From positions 248,001-312,000 of the forward strand of contig RIBL01000001.1 of the NCBI GenBank assembly GCA_003762875.1: a DNA stretch of 64,000 bases, in the 5' to 3' direction. Below, piece by piece: positions 45,115 to 54,572 of the stretch. Made by a program: the position numbers and the translations under genes. Every line of letters begins with the position of its first letter. The first letter of the stretch is position 1. This DNA is from Muribaculaceae bacterium Isolate-110 (HZI) (GTDB lineage: Bacteria > Bacteroidota > Bacteroidia > Bacteroidales > Muribaculaceae). The notes beneath the pieces are model-generated. The model worked only from the letters and a program-made list of their open reading frames with translations. It had not been told where the DNA came from and made no database searches.

Positions 45115-45651
45115 ATGCGGAGGTCTGAAAAACAATGGTTTGCAATGCGCGATCTGACGCGTAGAAACGCAAACGTGATGGCTCACCACTTGCTGAGAGA
45201 AGTCGGTCTGGAGGTGTTTACTCCGATGCAGCAGATCATAATGACTGTCAGAGGCCGCAAGCAGCGGCGCGATGTGCCGGTGATACAGGACCTTCTGTTT
45301 GTCCACGAATCAAAGGAGGTGCTTGACAGCTATGTGGCCCGTTATCCTAATCTACAATATCGTTACTGCCACGGCCATACGATCAATGAGCCGACCACGG
45401 TGAGAGATGCCGACATGGAACGGTTTATATATGCCGTCGGCAATTCTAACAATGCCCGCTATTATATGCCCGGAGAGCTCACCAAAGCCATGTATGGACG
45501 GCGAGTGAGGATCGTGGGAGGTGTATTTGATGATTTTGAGGGCAATCTTTTGTCGGTCAAAGGCATGAGGACACGTCGCCTAATAGTGGAGATACCCGGT
45601 CTGATGGCCGCGTCGGTTGAGGTCAACCCTGATTTCATACAATTGATCTGA
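45115..45651 (+). CDS. upxY: UpxY-family transcription antiterminator (NusG-like)
   Basis: This 178-residue protein has an NGN-like N-terminal domain (about 5-105, KQWFAMRDL start, then MAHHLLREVGLEVFTPM) and a KOW-type C-terminal domain (about 120-178, GRRVRIVGGVFDDFEGNLLSVKG). UpxY proteins open Bacteroidales capsule operons and prevent premature termination in the operon leader. The start at ATG 45115 is preferred; an in-frame TTG start at 45067 would add 16 residues with no family match. No UpxZ-type partner follows. Confidence 0.88.
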   Translation: MRRSEKQWFAMRDLTRRNANVMAHHLLREVGLEVFTPMQQIIMTVRGRKQRRDVPVIQDLLFVHESKEVLDSYVARYPNLQYRYCHGHTINEPTTVRDADMERFIYAVGNSNNARYYMPGELTKAMYGRRVRIVGGVFDDFEGNLLSVKGMRTRRLIVEIPGLMAASVEVNPDFIQLI

Positions 45652-45685
45652 TTGCCTTTCCAGCTGTGAGCTGTGAAAAACAATA

Positions 45686-46117
45686 ATGAAAAAAGAAATC
45701 ATGATTATAGCCGTAGACTTCGATGGGACTATTGTCGAGCATCGATATCCCGAGATTGGAAAGGAAATACCCTTTGCTGTTGCGACCTTGTGTCAGCTAC
45801 AGAGAGATATGCCCGGGCTTCATATAGTGTTATGGACTGTCAGAGAGGGCCTGCTGTTGGAGGACGCTGTGGAATGGTGTGAGAAGAGAGGCTTGAGGTT
45901 TTACGCGGTCAACTCTAACTATCCCGGCGAAATAAGCAGCGCGGCAGATCAAGGATGCCGCAAAGTCTCGGCCGATCTCTATATCGATGACCGCAACCTC
46001 GGCGGTCTCCCGTCATGGCCGGAGATATATAAAAAGGTGTCAGGACGAGAGCAAGGCAATATTGTCGGAGATAAAGTAGATTCATCATTCATCAGCCGTC
46101 TTTTCAGCCGCCGGTGA
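45686..46117 (+). CDS. HAD-superfamily phosphatase-like protein
   Basis: This 143-residue protein is a small HAD-fold protein of the BT_0820-like group. It has the nucleophile motif AVDFDGTIVEH (D10, D12 region) and a motif IV pair in ADLYIDDRNLGG near 94-105. Motif II and III residues are less clear, so activity is uncertain. A similar gene is common in Bacteroidales polysaccharide loci. It starts 34 bases after upxY and ends 12 bases before the flippase gene. Confidence 0.75.
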   Translation: MKKEIMIIAVDFDGTIVEHRYPEIGKEIPFAVATLCQLQRDMPGLHIVLWTVREGLLLEDAVEWCEKRGLRFYAVNSNYPGEISSAADQGCRKVSADLYIDDRNLGGLPSWPEIYKKVSGREQGNIVGDKVDSSFISRLFSRR

Positions 46118-46129
46118 ACCTAATGAAAA

Positions 46130-47683
46130 ATGGATAAAGACAATAGAGGACATACCAGTCGCATAGCCAAAAATACAGTATTATTGTATGGTCGCATGCT
46201 TATAGGCATGCTTGTGTCGCTATACACGTCGAGGGCTATACTTAATGCTCTTGGCGTAGAGGATTTCGGTATACAGAATGTCGTAGGCGGATTTGTGGCG
46301 ATGTTTTCTTTGATTTCCAGTGCGTTGTCTTCATCAATAAGCCGTTTTATGACATTTGAGCTTGGAACTGGAGACATGATCCGTCTGCGTAAGGTGTTTT
46401 CAACATCATTACTGATACAACTGGCTTTGATTTCTATTGTCCTTGTTGTGGCTGAGACGGTTGGTGTATGGTTTGTCAACAATAAAATGGTGATACCGTC
46501 TGGCCGGCTGTTTGCTGCAAATTGTGTATTTCAGGCCTCGGTGGTATCATTTGTGCTCGGACTGTTCAGCACACCTTATAATGCTTGTATTATAGCACAT
46601 GAGCGTATGAACGTGTTCGCTCTCTTTGGCATACTGCAGATTTGTATCAATCTGGGGATAGTTCTCTTCATTGTCTATGCTCCGTTTGGATTTGACCGAC
46701 TGATAGTATATTCCATATTACTGACAGGTACATACCTGTTTATGCAGATACTGTATTTCAGATATTGCCACAAGCATTTCACAGAAAGTCGTTGCATGCC
46801 ACGCTTTTATCGTGACTGCTGGAAGGAAATGAGCGGATTTGCCGGATGGAACGCAATCGGATGTACAGCCGGCATACTTAAAGATCAGGGTGTAAATGTG
46901 CTGTTGAACCTATTTTTCGGGCCGGGAGTAAATGCTTCGCGAGGGCTCGCAGGATCAGTGTCGGCGGCGGTCGGTGCATTTGTTGCCAATTTTATGACGG
47001 CTATAAATCCTCAGATTACAAAGTCGTATGCCTGTGGAGACCGACAGTATATGTTTTCGCTTGTGGAGCGTGGCTCGCGTTTCGGATTCTATACGATGAT
47101 GTTGTTTGCTGTGCCTATTATATTGGAAACTCCTACAGTGTTGAGTCTGTGGCTGGGTGCGTATCCCGGCATTACAGTAATTTTTGTCCGCCTGGTGCTT
47201 CTTAATTCATTACTGGAGGTTTTGTCAAATACTCTGATTACACTTCAGGCGGCTACAGGTAAAATCAGAAATTATCAGATAGCGGTCGGAGGACTTCTTC
47301 TTATGAATTTCCCTGTATCATATCTCGCGCTTAAAGCCGGAGCATCTCCCATGAGTGTTTATGTCATCGCGTTCGTAATAGGAGTTGGGTGTCTGCTTTT
47401 GAGGCTATGGTTTCTGAGAAATATGACAGGGTTGTCAATCGGCAGTTATCTGAAAGGAGTGGTACTGAACGTGATTTTGACGTGTGCATGTGCTGTAATA
47501 TTACCGGTTATGATTCATTTTTTGCTGCCGGAGGGCCCGGTGAGATTCATATCAGTGATAATTTCCAGCATAGTATGTGGAGTATTGTCCATATTGTATG
47601 TAGGATGTATGGTGTCTGAGCGGTGCTTTATATTGGGTAAAATATCAAATCAGATAAATCGGCTGACGGTCTTAGTATTATGA
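46130..47683 (+). CDS. wzx: Wzx-like polysaccharide flippase
   Basis: This 517-residue protein has about 14 predicted membrane helices and the MATE/MOP-type start (RIAKNTVLLYGRMLIGMLVSLYTSRAILNALGVEDFG). Proteins of this type flip lipid-linked repeat units across the inner membrane. The stop codon overlaps the next start (ATGA), which shows translational coupling with the FrhB-like gene. There is one such flippase in the locus, and one Wzy-like polymerase, matching a Wzx/Wzy pathway. Confidence 0.9.
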   Translation: MDKDNRGHTSRIAKNTVLLYGRMLIGMLVSLYTSRAILNALGVEDFGIQNVVGGFVAMFSLISSALSSSISRFMTFELGTGDMIRLRKVFSTSLLIQLALISIVLVVAETVGVWFVNNKMVIPSGRLFAANCVFQASVVSFVLGLFSTPYNACIIAHERMNVFALFGILQICINLGIVLFIVYAPFGFDRLIVYSILLTGTYLFMQILYFRYCHKHFTESRCMPRFYRDCWKEMSGFAGWNAIGCTAGILKDQGVNVLLNLFFGPGVNASRGLAGSVSAAVGAFVANFMTAINPQITKSYACGDRQYMFSLVERGSRFGFYTMMLFAVPIILETPTVLSLWLGAYPGITVIFVRLVLLNSLLEVLSNTLITLQAATGKIRNYQIAVGGLLLMNFPVSYLALKAGASPMSVYVIAFVIGVGCLLLRLWFLRNMTGLSIGSYLKGVVLNVILTCACAVILPVMIHFLLPEGPVRFISVIISSIVCGVLSILYVGCMVSERCFILGKISNQINRLTVLVL

Positions 47684-48903
47684 TTGATATAACCGATAAG
47701 GCAAAATGTTGTGGATGCGGGGCATGTGTCCAAATATGCCCGAAACAGTGCATAAGTTTCATTCCCGACAAAGAGGGCTTTGATTGTCCGGTGGTGGACG
47801 TAAGCCGATGTATCGGTTGCGAGATGTGTGAGCGCGTGTGCCCTGAGCTGAATATAAGCCAACCGCGCCTTCCGCAAGCAACGTATGCGGCTATTAATCG
47901 CAATGAGACTGTGAGGCGTGAAAGTTCGTCGGGAGGAGTCTTTACCTTGTTGGCTGAGACTGTAATTGCAAGGGGCGGTGTTGTGTTCGGTGCGCGTTTT
48001 GATAGCGACTGGACAGTGCGGCATGACAAGGCGGAGACATCAGAGGAGCTTGCTGCGTTTCGTGGTTCAAAATATCTGCAAAGCCGCATAGGAGAAACCT
48101 TCATAGAAGCCAAAAGCCATCTGTCGGAAGGACGGGAGGTCTTGTTTTCAGGGACACCCTGTCAGATAGCCGGATTGAAAGGTTATCTGAATAAGGAATA
48201 TGCTAATCTTCTGACTGTGGATTTTGTTTGTCACGGTGTGCCAAGTCCGGGTGCATGGAAGAAATATCTTGAGGAAAAATCGCGCGCGTTAAGCGCGCCG
48301 GCTGGAAAAAATACGGATTCCATCTCTCTAAAAGCGGGGAGCCCTTGGAAAAGTATCTCGTTTAGAGACAAACGTTTGGGCTGGAAAAGATACAGATTTC
48401 ACCTCTCAGAGACCGCCCTTCAGGGCGGCCGAAATACGGATTTCACCTCTCTAAACAATGCTGACAAGTGCATATACGAACCGTTTACCGAGAATGATTA
48501 TATGCGTGTGTTTCTGTCAGATCTTGATTTAAGACCATCGTGCTATAAGTGTCCGTCAAAGGGCGGCCGTTCGGGCAGTGATATAACTTTGGGCGACTTT
48601 TGGGGCATAGAGTATGTAGACCGGTCGATGGATGATGACTGTGGCACCAGTCTTGTGCTCATTAATACCCCAAAAGGAGCAAAGTTATACAGAGAATTGA
48701 CCCTTGAGTCGATGCGCGAGTCATATGAAGACGCATTGCGTTACAATCGGAGCATCGAGATATCGGTTGTGAAACCTCCTTACAGAGAGCTGTTTATGTC
48801 GAGCCTTGAGAAGTGTGGTTTTGAGATTGCTTACAACCGCGTATTCTCTCAGTCACTTCCGGCTAAAATCAGACGCCGCCTGTGGCTTAAAATGAACAAG
48901 TAG
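47680..48903 (+). CDS. FrhB-like iron-sulfur protein (coenzyme F420 hydrogenase beta-subunit domain)
   Basis: This 407-residue protein has two 4Fe-4S motifs at the N-terminus (CCGCGACVQICP and CIGCEMCERVCP) followed by FrhB N- and C-terminal-type domains (with FSGTPCQIAGLKGYL and FVCHGVPSPGAW). These proteins occur in many surface-glycan loci next to pyruvyl transferases, and their role there is unknown. Residues about 207-258 include an unusual stretch that holds three near-copies of a 24-32 base repeat and two GC-rich hairpins (48282-48298 and 48413-48428). The first and third copies are in the same frame (KNTDSISLK and RNTDFTSLN), 41 codons apart. Confidence 0.85.
   Translation: MIDITDKAKCCGCGACVQICPKQCISFIPDKEGFDCPVVDVSRCIGCEMCERVCPELNISQPRLPQATYAAINRNETVRRESSSGGVFTLLAETVIARGGVVFGARFDSDWTVRHDKAETSEELAAFRGSKYLQSRIGETFIEAKSHLSEGREVLFSGTPCQIAGLKGYLNKEYANLLTVDFVCHGVPSPGAWKKYLEEKSRALSAPAGKNTDSISLKAGSPWKSISFRDKRLGWKRYRFHLSETALQGGRNTDFTSLNNADKCIYEPFTENDYMRVFLSDLDLRPSCYKCPSKGGRSGSDITLGDFWGIEYVDRSMDDDCGTSLVLINTPKGAKLYRELTLESMRESYEDALRYNRSIEISVVKPPYRELFMSSLEKCGFEIAYNRVFSQSLPAKIRRRLWLKMNK
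48301..48455 (+). repeat. Three imperfect direct repeats within the FrhB-like gene
   Basis: Copy 1 (48301-48332) and copy 2 (48380-48411) agree at 25 of 32 positions, starting with GCTGGAAAA. The 24-base parts of copy 1 (48309-48332) and copy 3 (48432-48455) agree at 22 of 24 positions. Copies 1 and 3 share the reading frame and copy 2 does not. A 7-bp stem (48413-48419 with 48422-48428) separates copies 2 and 3. Confidence 0.7.
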
Positions 48904-50046
48904 ATGAAAATAGGGATACTTACTCAACCGTTACAGCGCAATTACGGGGGAATCATTCAGAACTGGGCTCTGCAAGAGACGCTTCGTCGTATGGGCCACG
49001 AACCAGAAATGATATTCCGACAGGCTGACACATCCCATTCTCGGTTTGGTGGCATAACGATACTGCGTTGTTGCTCGTTGGTGAAATGTATTATATATAA
49101 GATATTGTTGGGCCGACGGGATGTTGTATTGCGCAATCCCTTTGACAGAACCTATAATCCCAGACAGCCGCGTTATGCGGATGGCAAATTTATAAAGCGT
49201 ATACAGCGAAGCCGCATATGCCATTCTGACCGTGAACTGCGTGAGGTTATAACGAAAAATCACTATGACGCTTTTATTGTCGGCAGTGATCAGGTGTGGC
49301 GACAGGAGTATTCGCCAAGGATAGAGACTTATTTCCTTGATTTTTTATCAGACAGCGACCACAGAAAGAAGGTGGCCTATGCAGCGTCGTTTGGTGTGGA
49401 GGCCGATTATATAGATGCGGATAAAATGCAGCAATGCAAGACCCTGTTGTCTCGTTTTGATGCAGTCTCGGTGAGAGAGGATGGCGGCCTGAGAATTGTC
49501 AGAGAAGATTTCGGCCGTCATGATGTAGAGAAAGTACTCGACCCTACATTGCTTTTGTCAGACTCGGATTACCGTTGTCTGATAAAGGCATCAGACCGAC
49601 TGACAGGAGAAAAGTATATCACGAGTTATATACTTGACGGTAATTTTGAAAAACAGCGGATACTGCAGGATGTTTCCTCCCGGTTGTCTTTGCCGGTGCG
49701 GTCTTTGTCTGGTGACAGTGATAACGCTAATATGGCAACGGTGTCACAATGGCTCGCATCGTTTGCCGAAACGTCATTTGTTGTGACCGACTCTTTTCAT
49801 GGATGTGTCTTTTCTATAATATTCAACAGGCCGTTCATAGCCATAGGCAATGCCCGGAGAGGTCTCGACCGTTTTACATCGTTATTGGAAATGTTTGGTC
49901 TGGGCAAACGTCTGGCGGGTGGAGTGGAGGATTATTGCAATCGTATGGACAATCTGACATCAGCAATAGATTATACCTGTGTAAATAAAGAGCTTGACCG
50001 AATGAGACAATCAAGCATAAATTTTCTGAAAAATGCCCTTGCCTAA
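48904..50046 (+). CDS. Polysaccharide pyruvyl transferase family protein
   Basis: This 380-residue protein has the family start MKIGILTQPLQRNYGGIIQNWALQETLRRMGH, the FIVGSDQVWR motif and the DSFHGCVFSIIFNRPFIAI region near 290-310. It probably adds a pyruvate ketal from phosphoenolpyruvate to a sugar of the repeat unit. It starts directly after the FrhB-like stop, and the next GT2 gene overlaps its end by 14 bases. Confidence 0.9.
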   Translation: MKIGILTQPLQRNYGGIIQNWALQETLRRMGHEPEMIFRQADTSHSRFGGITILRCCSLVKCIIYKILLGRRDVVLRNPFDRTYNPRQPRYADGKFIKRIQRSRICHSDRELREVITKNHYDAFIVGSDQVWRQEYSPRIETYFLDFLSDSDHRKKVAYAASFGVEADYIDADKMQQCKTLLSRFDAVSVREDGGLRIVREDFGRHDVEKVLDPTLLLSDSDYRCLIKASDRLTGEKYITSYILDGNFEKQRILQDVSSRLSLPVRSLSGDSDNANMATVSQWLASFAETSFVVTDSFHGCVFSIIFNRPFIAIGNARRGLDRFTSLLEMFGLGKRLAGGVEDYCNRMDNLTSAIDYTCVNKELDRMRQSSINFLKNALA

Positions 50047-50986
50047 GATCTCGGTAATCGTACCGGTGTACAATGCCGAGAAATATCTTAACCGTTGTAT
50101 TGACTCGATATTGGCGCAGACATTTGGTGATTTTGAGTTATTGCTTGTCAATGACGGGAGTACTGATAAAAGTGGTTCAATCTGTGATGCCTATGCTTGT
50201 CAGGATTCACGCGTCAGAGTATTGCATAAAATCAATGGTGGTGTCTCATCGGCAAGAAATAACGGTCTTGACAATGCTAAGGGTGAATGGGTTATATTTG
50301 TTGACAGTGATGATTGGATTGATTCACATTTTGTTAAAAAGATGCTTGCCAAAGCCTTGGATGAGAATGCAGACATTGTGATGTGTGACTGTTATTTTGT
50401 AACTAAAGATAAAAATGTGTATCATAAAATGTATGCCTGGGGAAAGCAGGGGGCACAAGGGGTAAGCGAATACATATCGACAACATGGACAGCAATGTGG
50501 GGTAGTCTGCAGAAAAGATCTCTTTATGTAAAGAGCGGTTACAGATGTCCGTTAAACATAACTTATTGTGAAGACTTCCATTTAATGATAAGGATATGCT
50601 GTGAGGCAATGGTAATAGCAAAAATCGATGAACCGCTTTATTACTATTGGCAACAGGATGGCAGTATAGTGCATAATCAGAATAAAAAGACTGAGGCTGA
50701 CGAGCAGTGGGTATATCTTGACATAATTCGTTTTTTTAAGGAACGTGGATTATATGACATAATGAAGAGGCCGATGGCCTGGCGTTCATTAAAGGCTTGT
50801 GGAGAATTGCTGCTTGACCAGAACTTGTTTGACCGATTCATAGAAATCAATCCGGATAAAAAGGAGTATATATTCAGTAGTCCGACAATAGGAATAAAAC
50901 TCAAAATCATGGCCTGGTGTCTTACGCATGGCTTGCGTCCGGTGACATCCATGATTGTCAGAGTAAGGAATATTTTAGGAAGATAG
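50033..50986 (+). CDS. Family 2 glycosyltransferase
   Basis: This 317-residue GT-A enzyme has the nucleotide-binding start ISVIVPVYNAEKYLNRCID, VNDGSTD, and the metal site VDSDDW near 100. It probably acts on a lipid-linked repeat unit at the inner membrane. It overlaps the pyruvyl transferase gene by 14 bases. The gene is the start of the AT-rich middle block of the operon. Confidence 0.9.
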   Translation: MPLPKISVIVPVYNAEKYLNRCIDSILAQTFGDFELLLVNDGSTDKSGSICDAYACQDSRVRVLHKINGGVSSARNNGLDNAKGEWVIFVDSDDWIDSHFVKKMLAKALDENADIVMCDCYFVTKDKNVYHKMYAWGKQGAQGVSEYISTTWTAMWGSLQKRSLYVKSGYRCPLNITYCEDFHLMIRICCEAMVIAKIDEPLYYYWQQDGSIVHNQNKKTEADEQWVYLDIIRFFKERGLYDIMKRPMAWRSLKACGELLLDQNLFDRFIEINPDKKEYIFSSPTIGIKLKIMAWCLTHGLRPVTSMIVRVRNILGR

Positions 50987-50990
50987 ACAT

Positions 50991-51980
50991 ATGATATCAG
51001 TCATTATACCTGTATATAACGTAAGGGCTTATCTCACAGATTGTCTTGAAAGCGTCGTTGCCCAAACTCTTGCAGACAAAGAGGTGATACTCATAGATGA
51101 CGGCAGTACAGACGGGTCGGCTGAGATATGCGACTACTATGCATCACTTTATTCATATTTCAGAGTTATTCATAAACCAAATGGCGGTCCCTCCTCGGCA
51201 CGAAATCTTGGGATTGGGGAGGCTAAAGGAGAATGGCTTATATTTCTTGATTCAGATGATGTGTGGGCGGATCATGATTGCCTTGCTTCGCTACATGAAT
51301 ATGTCACCTCATTGAATCTGGATATTGTAAGGTTTGAATACCAAGCAGTGGATGAGAATCTCAAGTCAATCGAGCCTCGGAGTTTTGACAAGTCACTTGT
51401 TACCGGACGAGTTGTCGATAATTTTGAGTTCGTCAAATATGCAATTGCTGGAGAATGGTTTACATGGTTAAGCATGATGCGAGCCTCGGCTGTCGAAGAT
51501 CTGAGATTTAATGAATGTATAAGGTCTCAGGAAGATATCGATTTCTATTGCCGTTTTTTTGCCAGACAGGAACTGCGGTGTGGATACATTGACAGGCGAA
51601 TGTATCTTTATCGAAAAAGAGTATCTTCAATAACAATGACGGTGCAGATAGATAATCTTGAAGGGTCATTTGCTCTTTGCAATGTTTTTTATCGTGAAAG
51701 CCAAGTGACTAAGAATGCTCAGCTTAGGAAGTTATACATTTATTATTCTGTAATGATGTATTACTGGACTTTGAGTACATTGTCAGAGGCTTATTATCAT
51801 AAACGAAGAGATGTTATAGAGGTCCTGGGCTTGATTGAGTTAAGAAGGAAGACTGCCAAAAGATTGTCTCAGGCATCAGTAAGCAAAAGGTATTATCCAT
51901 TTATATTATTGACACCTGATGTCTCGGTCAGATTGTTAAGAGCTAAGAACCGAATAATGATAGCGTTAAAGGGTTTATGA
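50991..51980 (+). CDS. Family 2 glycosyltransferase
   Basis: This 329-residue protein has ISVIIPVYNVRAYLTDCL, IDDGSTD and LDSDDVW motifs, and the RSQEDIDF segment near 178 that serves as the acceptor-site catalytic region in many GT2 enzymes. It starts 4 bases after the preceding gene and overlaps the next by 4 (ATGA). The donor and acceptor cannot be told. Confidence 0.9.
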   Translation: MISVIIPVYNVRAYLTDCLESVVAQTLADKEVILIDDGSTDGSAEICDYYASLYSYFRVIHKPNGGPSSARNLGIGEAKGEWLIFLDSDDVWADHDCLASLHEYVTSLNLDIVRFEYQAVDENLKSIEPRSFDKSLVTGRVVDNFEFVKYAIAGEWFTWLSMMRASAVEDLRFNECIRSQEDIDFYCRFFARQELRCGYIDRRMYLYRKRVSSITMTVQIDNLEGSFALCNVFYRESQVTKNAQLRKLYIYYSVMMYYWTLSTLSEAYYHKRRDVIEVLGLIELRRKTAKRLSQASVSKRYYPFILLTPDVSVRLLRAKNRIMIALKGL

Positions 51981-52939
51981 AATATACGGCAGTAATACGC
52001 ACGCTCGGTAAAGCCGGTGTAAAATATCAGGCTCTGCTTGACTCTTTATGCGCACAGACCATACAGCCGGAGGCAATAATTGTATATCTTGCCGACGGTT
52101 ATCCTATACCGAAAGAGACATGTGGCAGAGAGCAGTATGTTTATGTCAAGAAGGGTATGGTGGCACAGCGGGCTTTAAACTATGACGAGGTATCTTCGGA
52201 ATATATACTGTTTCTTGATGATGATGTTTATGTAGCTCCCGACGGAGTCGAGAAACTGTTTGAGGAATTACGACTTAATAATGCCGATGTCATATCTCCG
52301 GATGTGTTTGACAATGCCTCGCGAGGATTAAAGGCCGAGCTGATGATGACTATATCCGGCAGGATGCGGGCCCGTCGGGGTGATAGCGTGTGGGGTTATA
52401 AAGTCATGGCAACAGGAGGGTATTCATATAATAAATCTCCTCAAAATAAATCGTATCTGTCTCAGACAAACGCCGGACCATGTTTTTTATGTCGGAAATT
52501 AGATTTCCTAAGAATCCGGTTTGAAGATGAGTTATGGCTTGATCGGACTAATTATGCAATTGGAGATGATCAGGTAATGTTTTATAAGATGTATCTTGCC
52601 GGCTTAAAGCTATTGACTGTATTCGGGACAGGGATAAAGCATCTTGATGCCGGAGAAAATCTTGGAAACAAGGCGAAGGAATTAAAGATAGTGGAAGGTG
52701 ATTATTTCTTTCGTAAGATTTTCTGGCATCGATTTCTGCATGTGCCTGAAAGAAATAAATTCAGACGTATATGGCGAAAATTATGTTTATGCTATTTCTA
52801 TGGATTTGGGGTATTAATGGCAGTCGTAAAAGGTGATAAAAATGGGCTATCGGCAAAATGTGAGGGCATGGCACGTGCGAATGCTTTTCTAAAGAGTAAA
52901 CAATATTCCGAACTGCCTTTAATATGTAAGCAAGTGTAA
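51977..52939 (+). CDS. Family 2-like glycosyltransferase (divergent)
   Basis: This 320-residue protein has a GT2-type fold start (YTAVIRTLGKAGVKYQALLDSLCAQT) and the metal-binding LFLDDDVYV motif near 80. The usual second strand with NDGSTD is replaced by IVYLADGY, so it belongs to a different branch than its neighbours. The GDDQVMFYK segment near 195 is the likely acceptor-site motif. It is translationally coupled to the gene upstream. Confidence 0.8.
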   Translation: MKYTAVIRTLGKAGVKYQALLDSLCAQTIQPEAIIVYLADGYPIPKETCGREQYVYVKKGMVAQRALNYDEVSSEYILFLDDDVYVAPDGVEKLFEELRLNNADVISPDVFDNASRGLKAELMMTISGRMRARRGDSVWGYKVMATGGYSYNKSPQNKSYLSQTNAGPCFLCRKLDFLRIRFEDELWLDRTNYAIGDDQVMFYKMYLAGLKLLTVFGTGIKHLDAGENLGNKAKELKIVEGDYFFRKIFWHRFLHVPERNKFRRIWRKLCLCYFYGFGVLMAVVKGDKNGLSAKCEGMARANAFLKSKQYSELPLICKQV

Positions 52940-52986
52940 ATCCCGGATACAATGGCATAGACTTGTAATTATTTATTCGGTATAAA

Positions 52987-53595
52987 ATGAGTATTAACAT
53001 CAGATGGCTTCAGTTTAAGGTCAATAAAGGCCGTAATTTAATCAGTTCAATCATTAATCGGCTGAGATTCTCAATGTATGGAATCTCCTATGGTCGTAAT
53101 CTCAAAATACATGGGAAATTATATCTGAAATTATTTCCGGATGTAAAGGTTACTATTGGTGATAATTTCTATTGTAGCTCCGGGAGATATGTTAATGCGC
53201 TATGTTCTAACAAAAGAGGTATATTTTATCTGGTACATGATGCCGAGCTCATAATCGGAAATAATGTAGGTATGAGTAGCCCTGTTATTTGGTGTAATAA
53301 ACGTATAGTTATCGGAGATAATGTTAAAATCGGAGCCAATACTATAATTTTAGATACGGATTGTCATGCCCACTGTTTTATGGATAGAAGAAATGATATT
53401 ACTGATTGGGCAGAGCCACAGGAAATAAAAATAGGGAATGATGTGCTGATAGGAATGAATACTACCATATTGAAGGGTGTCACTATCGGAGATAGAGCTA
53501 TTGTCGGGGCATCATCGGTTGTGACGAAAGATATACCGGCAGATAGTGTTGCAGCAGGTAATCCGGCCAGAATTATAAAAACTATAGACAAGTAA
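52987..53595 (+). CDS. Hexapeptide-repeat acyltransferase
   Basis: This 202-residue protein has a left-handed beta-helix pattern of hexapeptide repeats ([49 protein letters not shown]) and the C-terminal [10 protein letters not shown] typical of the LbetaH acyltransferases such as WcaF or NeuD-type O-acetyltransferases. It probably O-acetylates a sugar of the glycan. The next gene begins right after its stop. Confidence 0.9.
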   Translation: MSINIRWLQFKVNKGRNLISSIINRLRFSMYGISYGRNLKIHGKLYLKLFPDVKVTIGDNFYCSSGRYVNALCSNKRGIFYLVHDAELIIGNNVGMSSPVIWCNKRIVIGDNVKIGANTIILDTDCHAHCFMDRRNDITDWAEPQEIKIGNDVLIGMNTTILKGVTIGDRAIVGASSVVTKDIPADSVAAGNPARIIKTIDK

Positions 53596-54522
53596 ATGAA
53601 TCAGGTCCCTGTAGTATTTGCGTTTGACAATAATCTGGCATTTGAAGCCGCTGTGTGTATTTCGTCACTCTTTGATAATGCAAGAGAGAGTACTGTATAT
53701 GATGTTTTTATTCTTTATCCGGATGGCCAGGATTTGAACAGGAAGGATATTGATGTGGTAGCAAGTAACCATCCACGTCATAAACTGACATATCTTCCGG
53801 TAAAGGATCAATTTGAGCAAGCATATGAAATCAGAGGTATAAATACGTTGACTTACTATCGATTGCTTATACCGGAATTAATACCACAATATGACAAGGT
53901 TATTTATTCGGATGTCGATGTGATATTTCGTGATGATTTATCAGATATATATGCGATTGAATTAGGTGAAAATTATCTTGGGGCGGTAAACTCGTTGGCA
54001 CATCTTGACCCGGACCGAGGCAAGTATTACACCCATCTTGGTCTTGATGCCTCAAAAAACTTTTATGCTGGAAATATAGTCTTAAATTCAAGGCTGTTGC
54101 GAGACGATGCAATGATCGGAAGATTCAAAGAGATGGCACGGAAAAAATACAAGTTTCAGGATATGGATATATTGAATATTTCATGTTCTGGTCGGGTTAG
54201 ATATTTTCCACCGAGTTTTTGTGTCACAACTTACTTTTGCGAGTATGCCAATCGACAACGGTCTCAGTTGGCGGAGATATGGACAGACGAAGAGATCAAT
54301 CATGCATTGGAAAAAGGCATAGTGCATTACAATGGCCCTAAGCCATGGAATAGCTGGTGCCCTAATTTTGACATATGGTGGGAAACTTATCGAAAGTCTC
54401 CGATTTATGATCAAAGAAAATATTTTGAGTTTTTCTATTCCAAAGTGGACGTTCTTGACTCATTGACATTATGGAAACGAATCAAAATATTGGCCCGCTA
54501 TTTTATAGTTGGAAAAAAGTAG
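53596..54522 (+). CDS. Family 8 glycosyltransferase
   Basis: This 308-residue protein fits GT8: VPVVFAFDNNLAFEAAVCISSLFDN, LTYYRLLIPELIPQYDKVIYSDVDVIFRDDL with the DVD metal site near 112, and KGIVHYNGPKPWN near 236-248. GT8 members such as lipopolysaccharide galactosyltransferases are retaining enzymes using UDP-sugars, so it probably adds a galactose or glucose. It starts with no gap after the acyltransferase gene. Confidence 0.9.
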   Translation: MNQVPVVFAFDNNLAFEAAVCISSLFDNARESTVYDVFILYPDGQDLNRKDIDVVASNHPRHKLTYLPVKDQFEQAYEIRGINTLTYYRLLIPELIPQYDKVIYSDVDVIFRDDLSDIYAIELGENYLGAVNSLAHLDPDRGKYYTHLGLDASKNFYAGNIVLNSRLLRDDAMIGRFKEMARKKYKFQDMDILNISCSGRVRYFPPSFCVTTYFCEYANRQRSQLAEIWTDEEINHALEKGIVHYNGPKPWNSWCPNFDIWWETYRKSPIYDQRKYFEFFYSKVDVLDSLTLWKRIKILARYFIVGKK

Positions 54523-54572
54523 AAAATGATAATCAGGAGACATCCGGTTGTCTCACAAAGTAAGATCAACGA

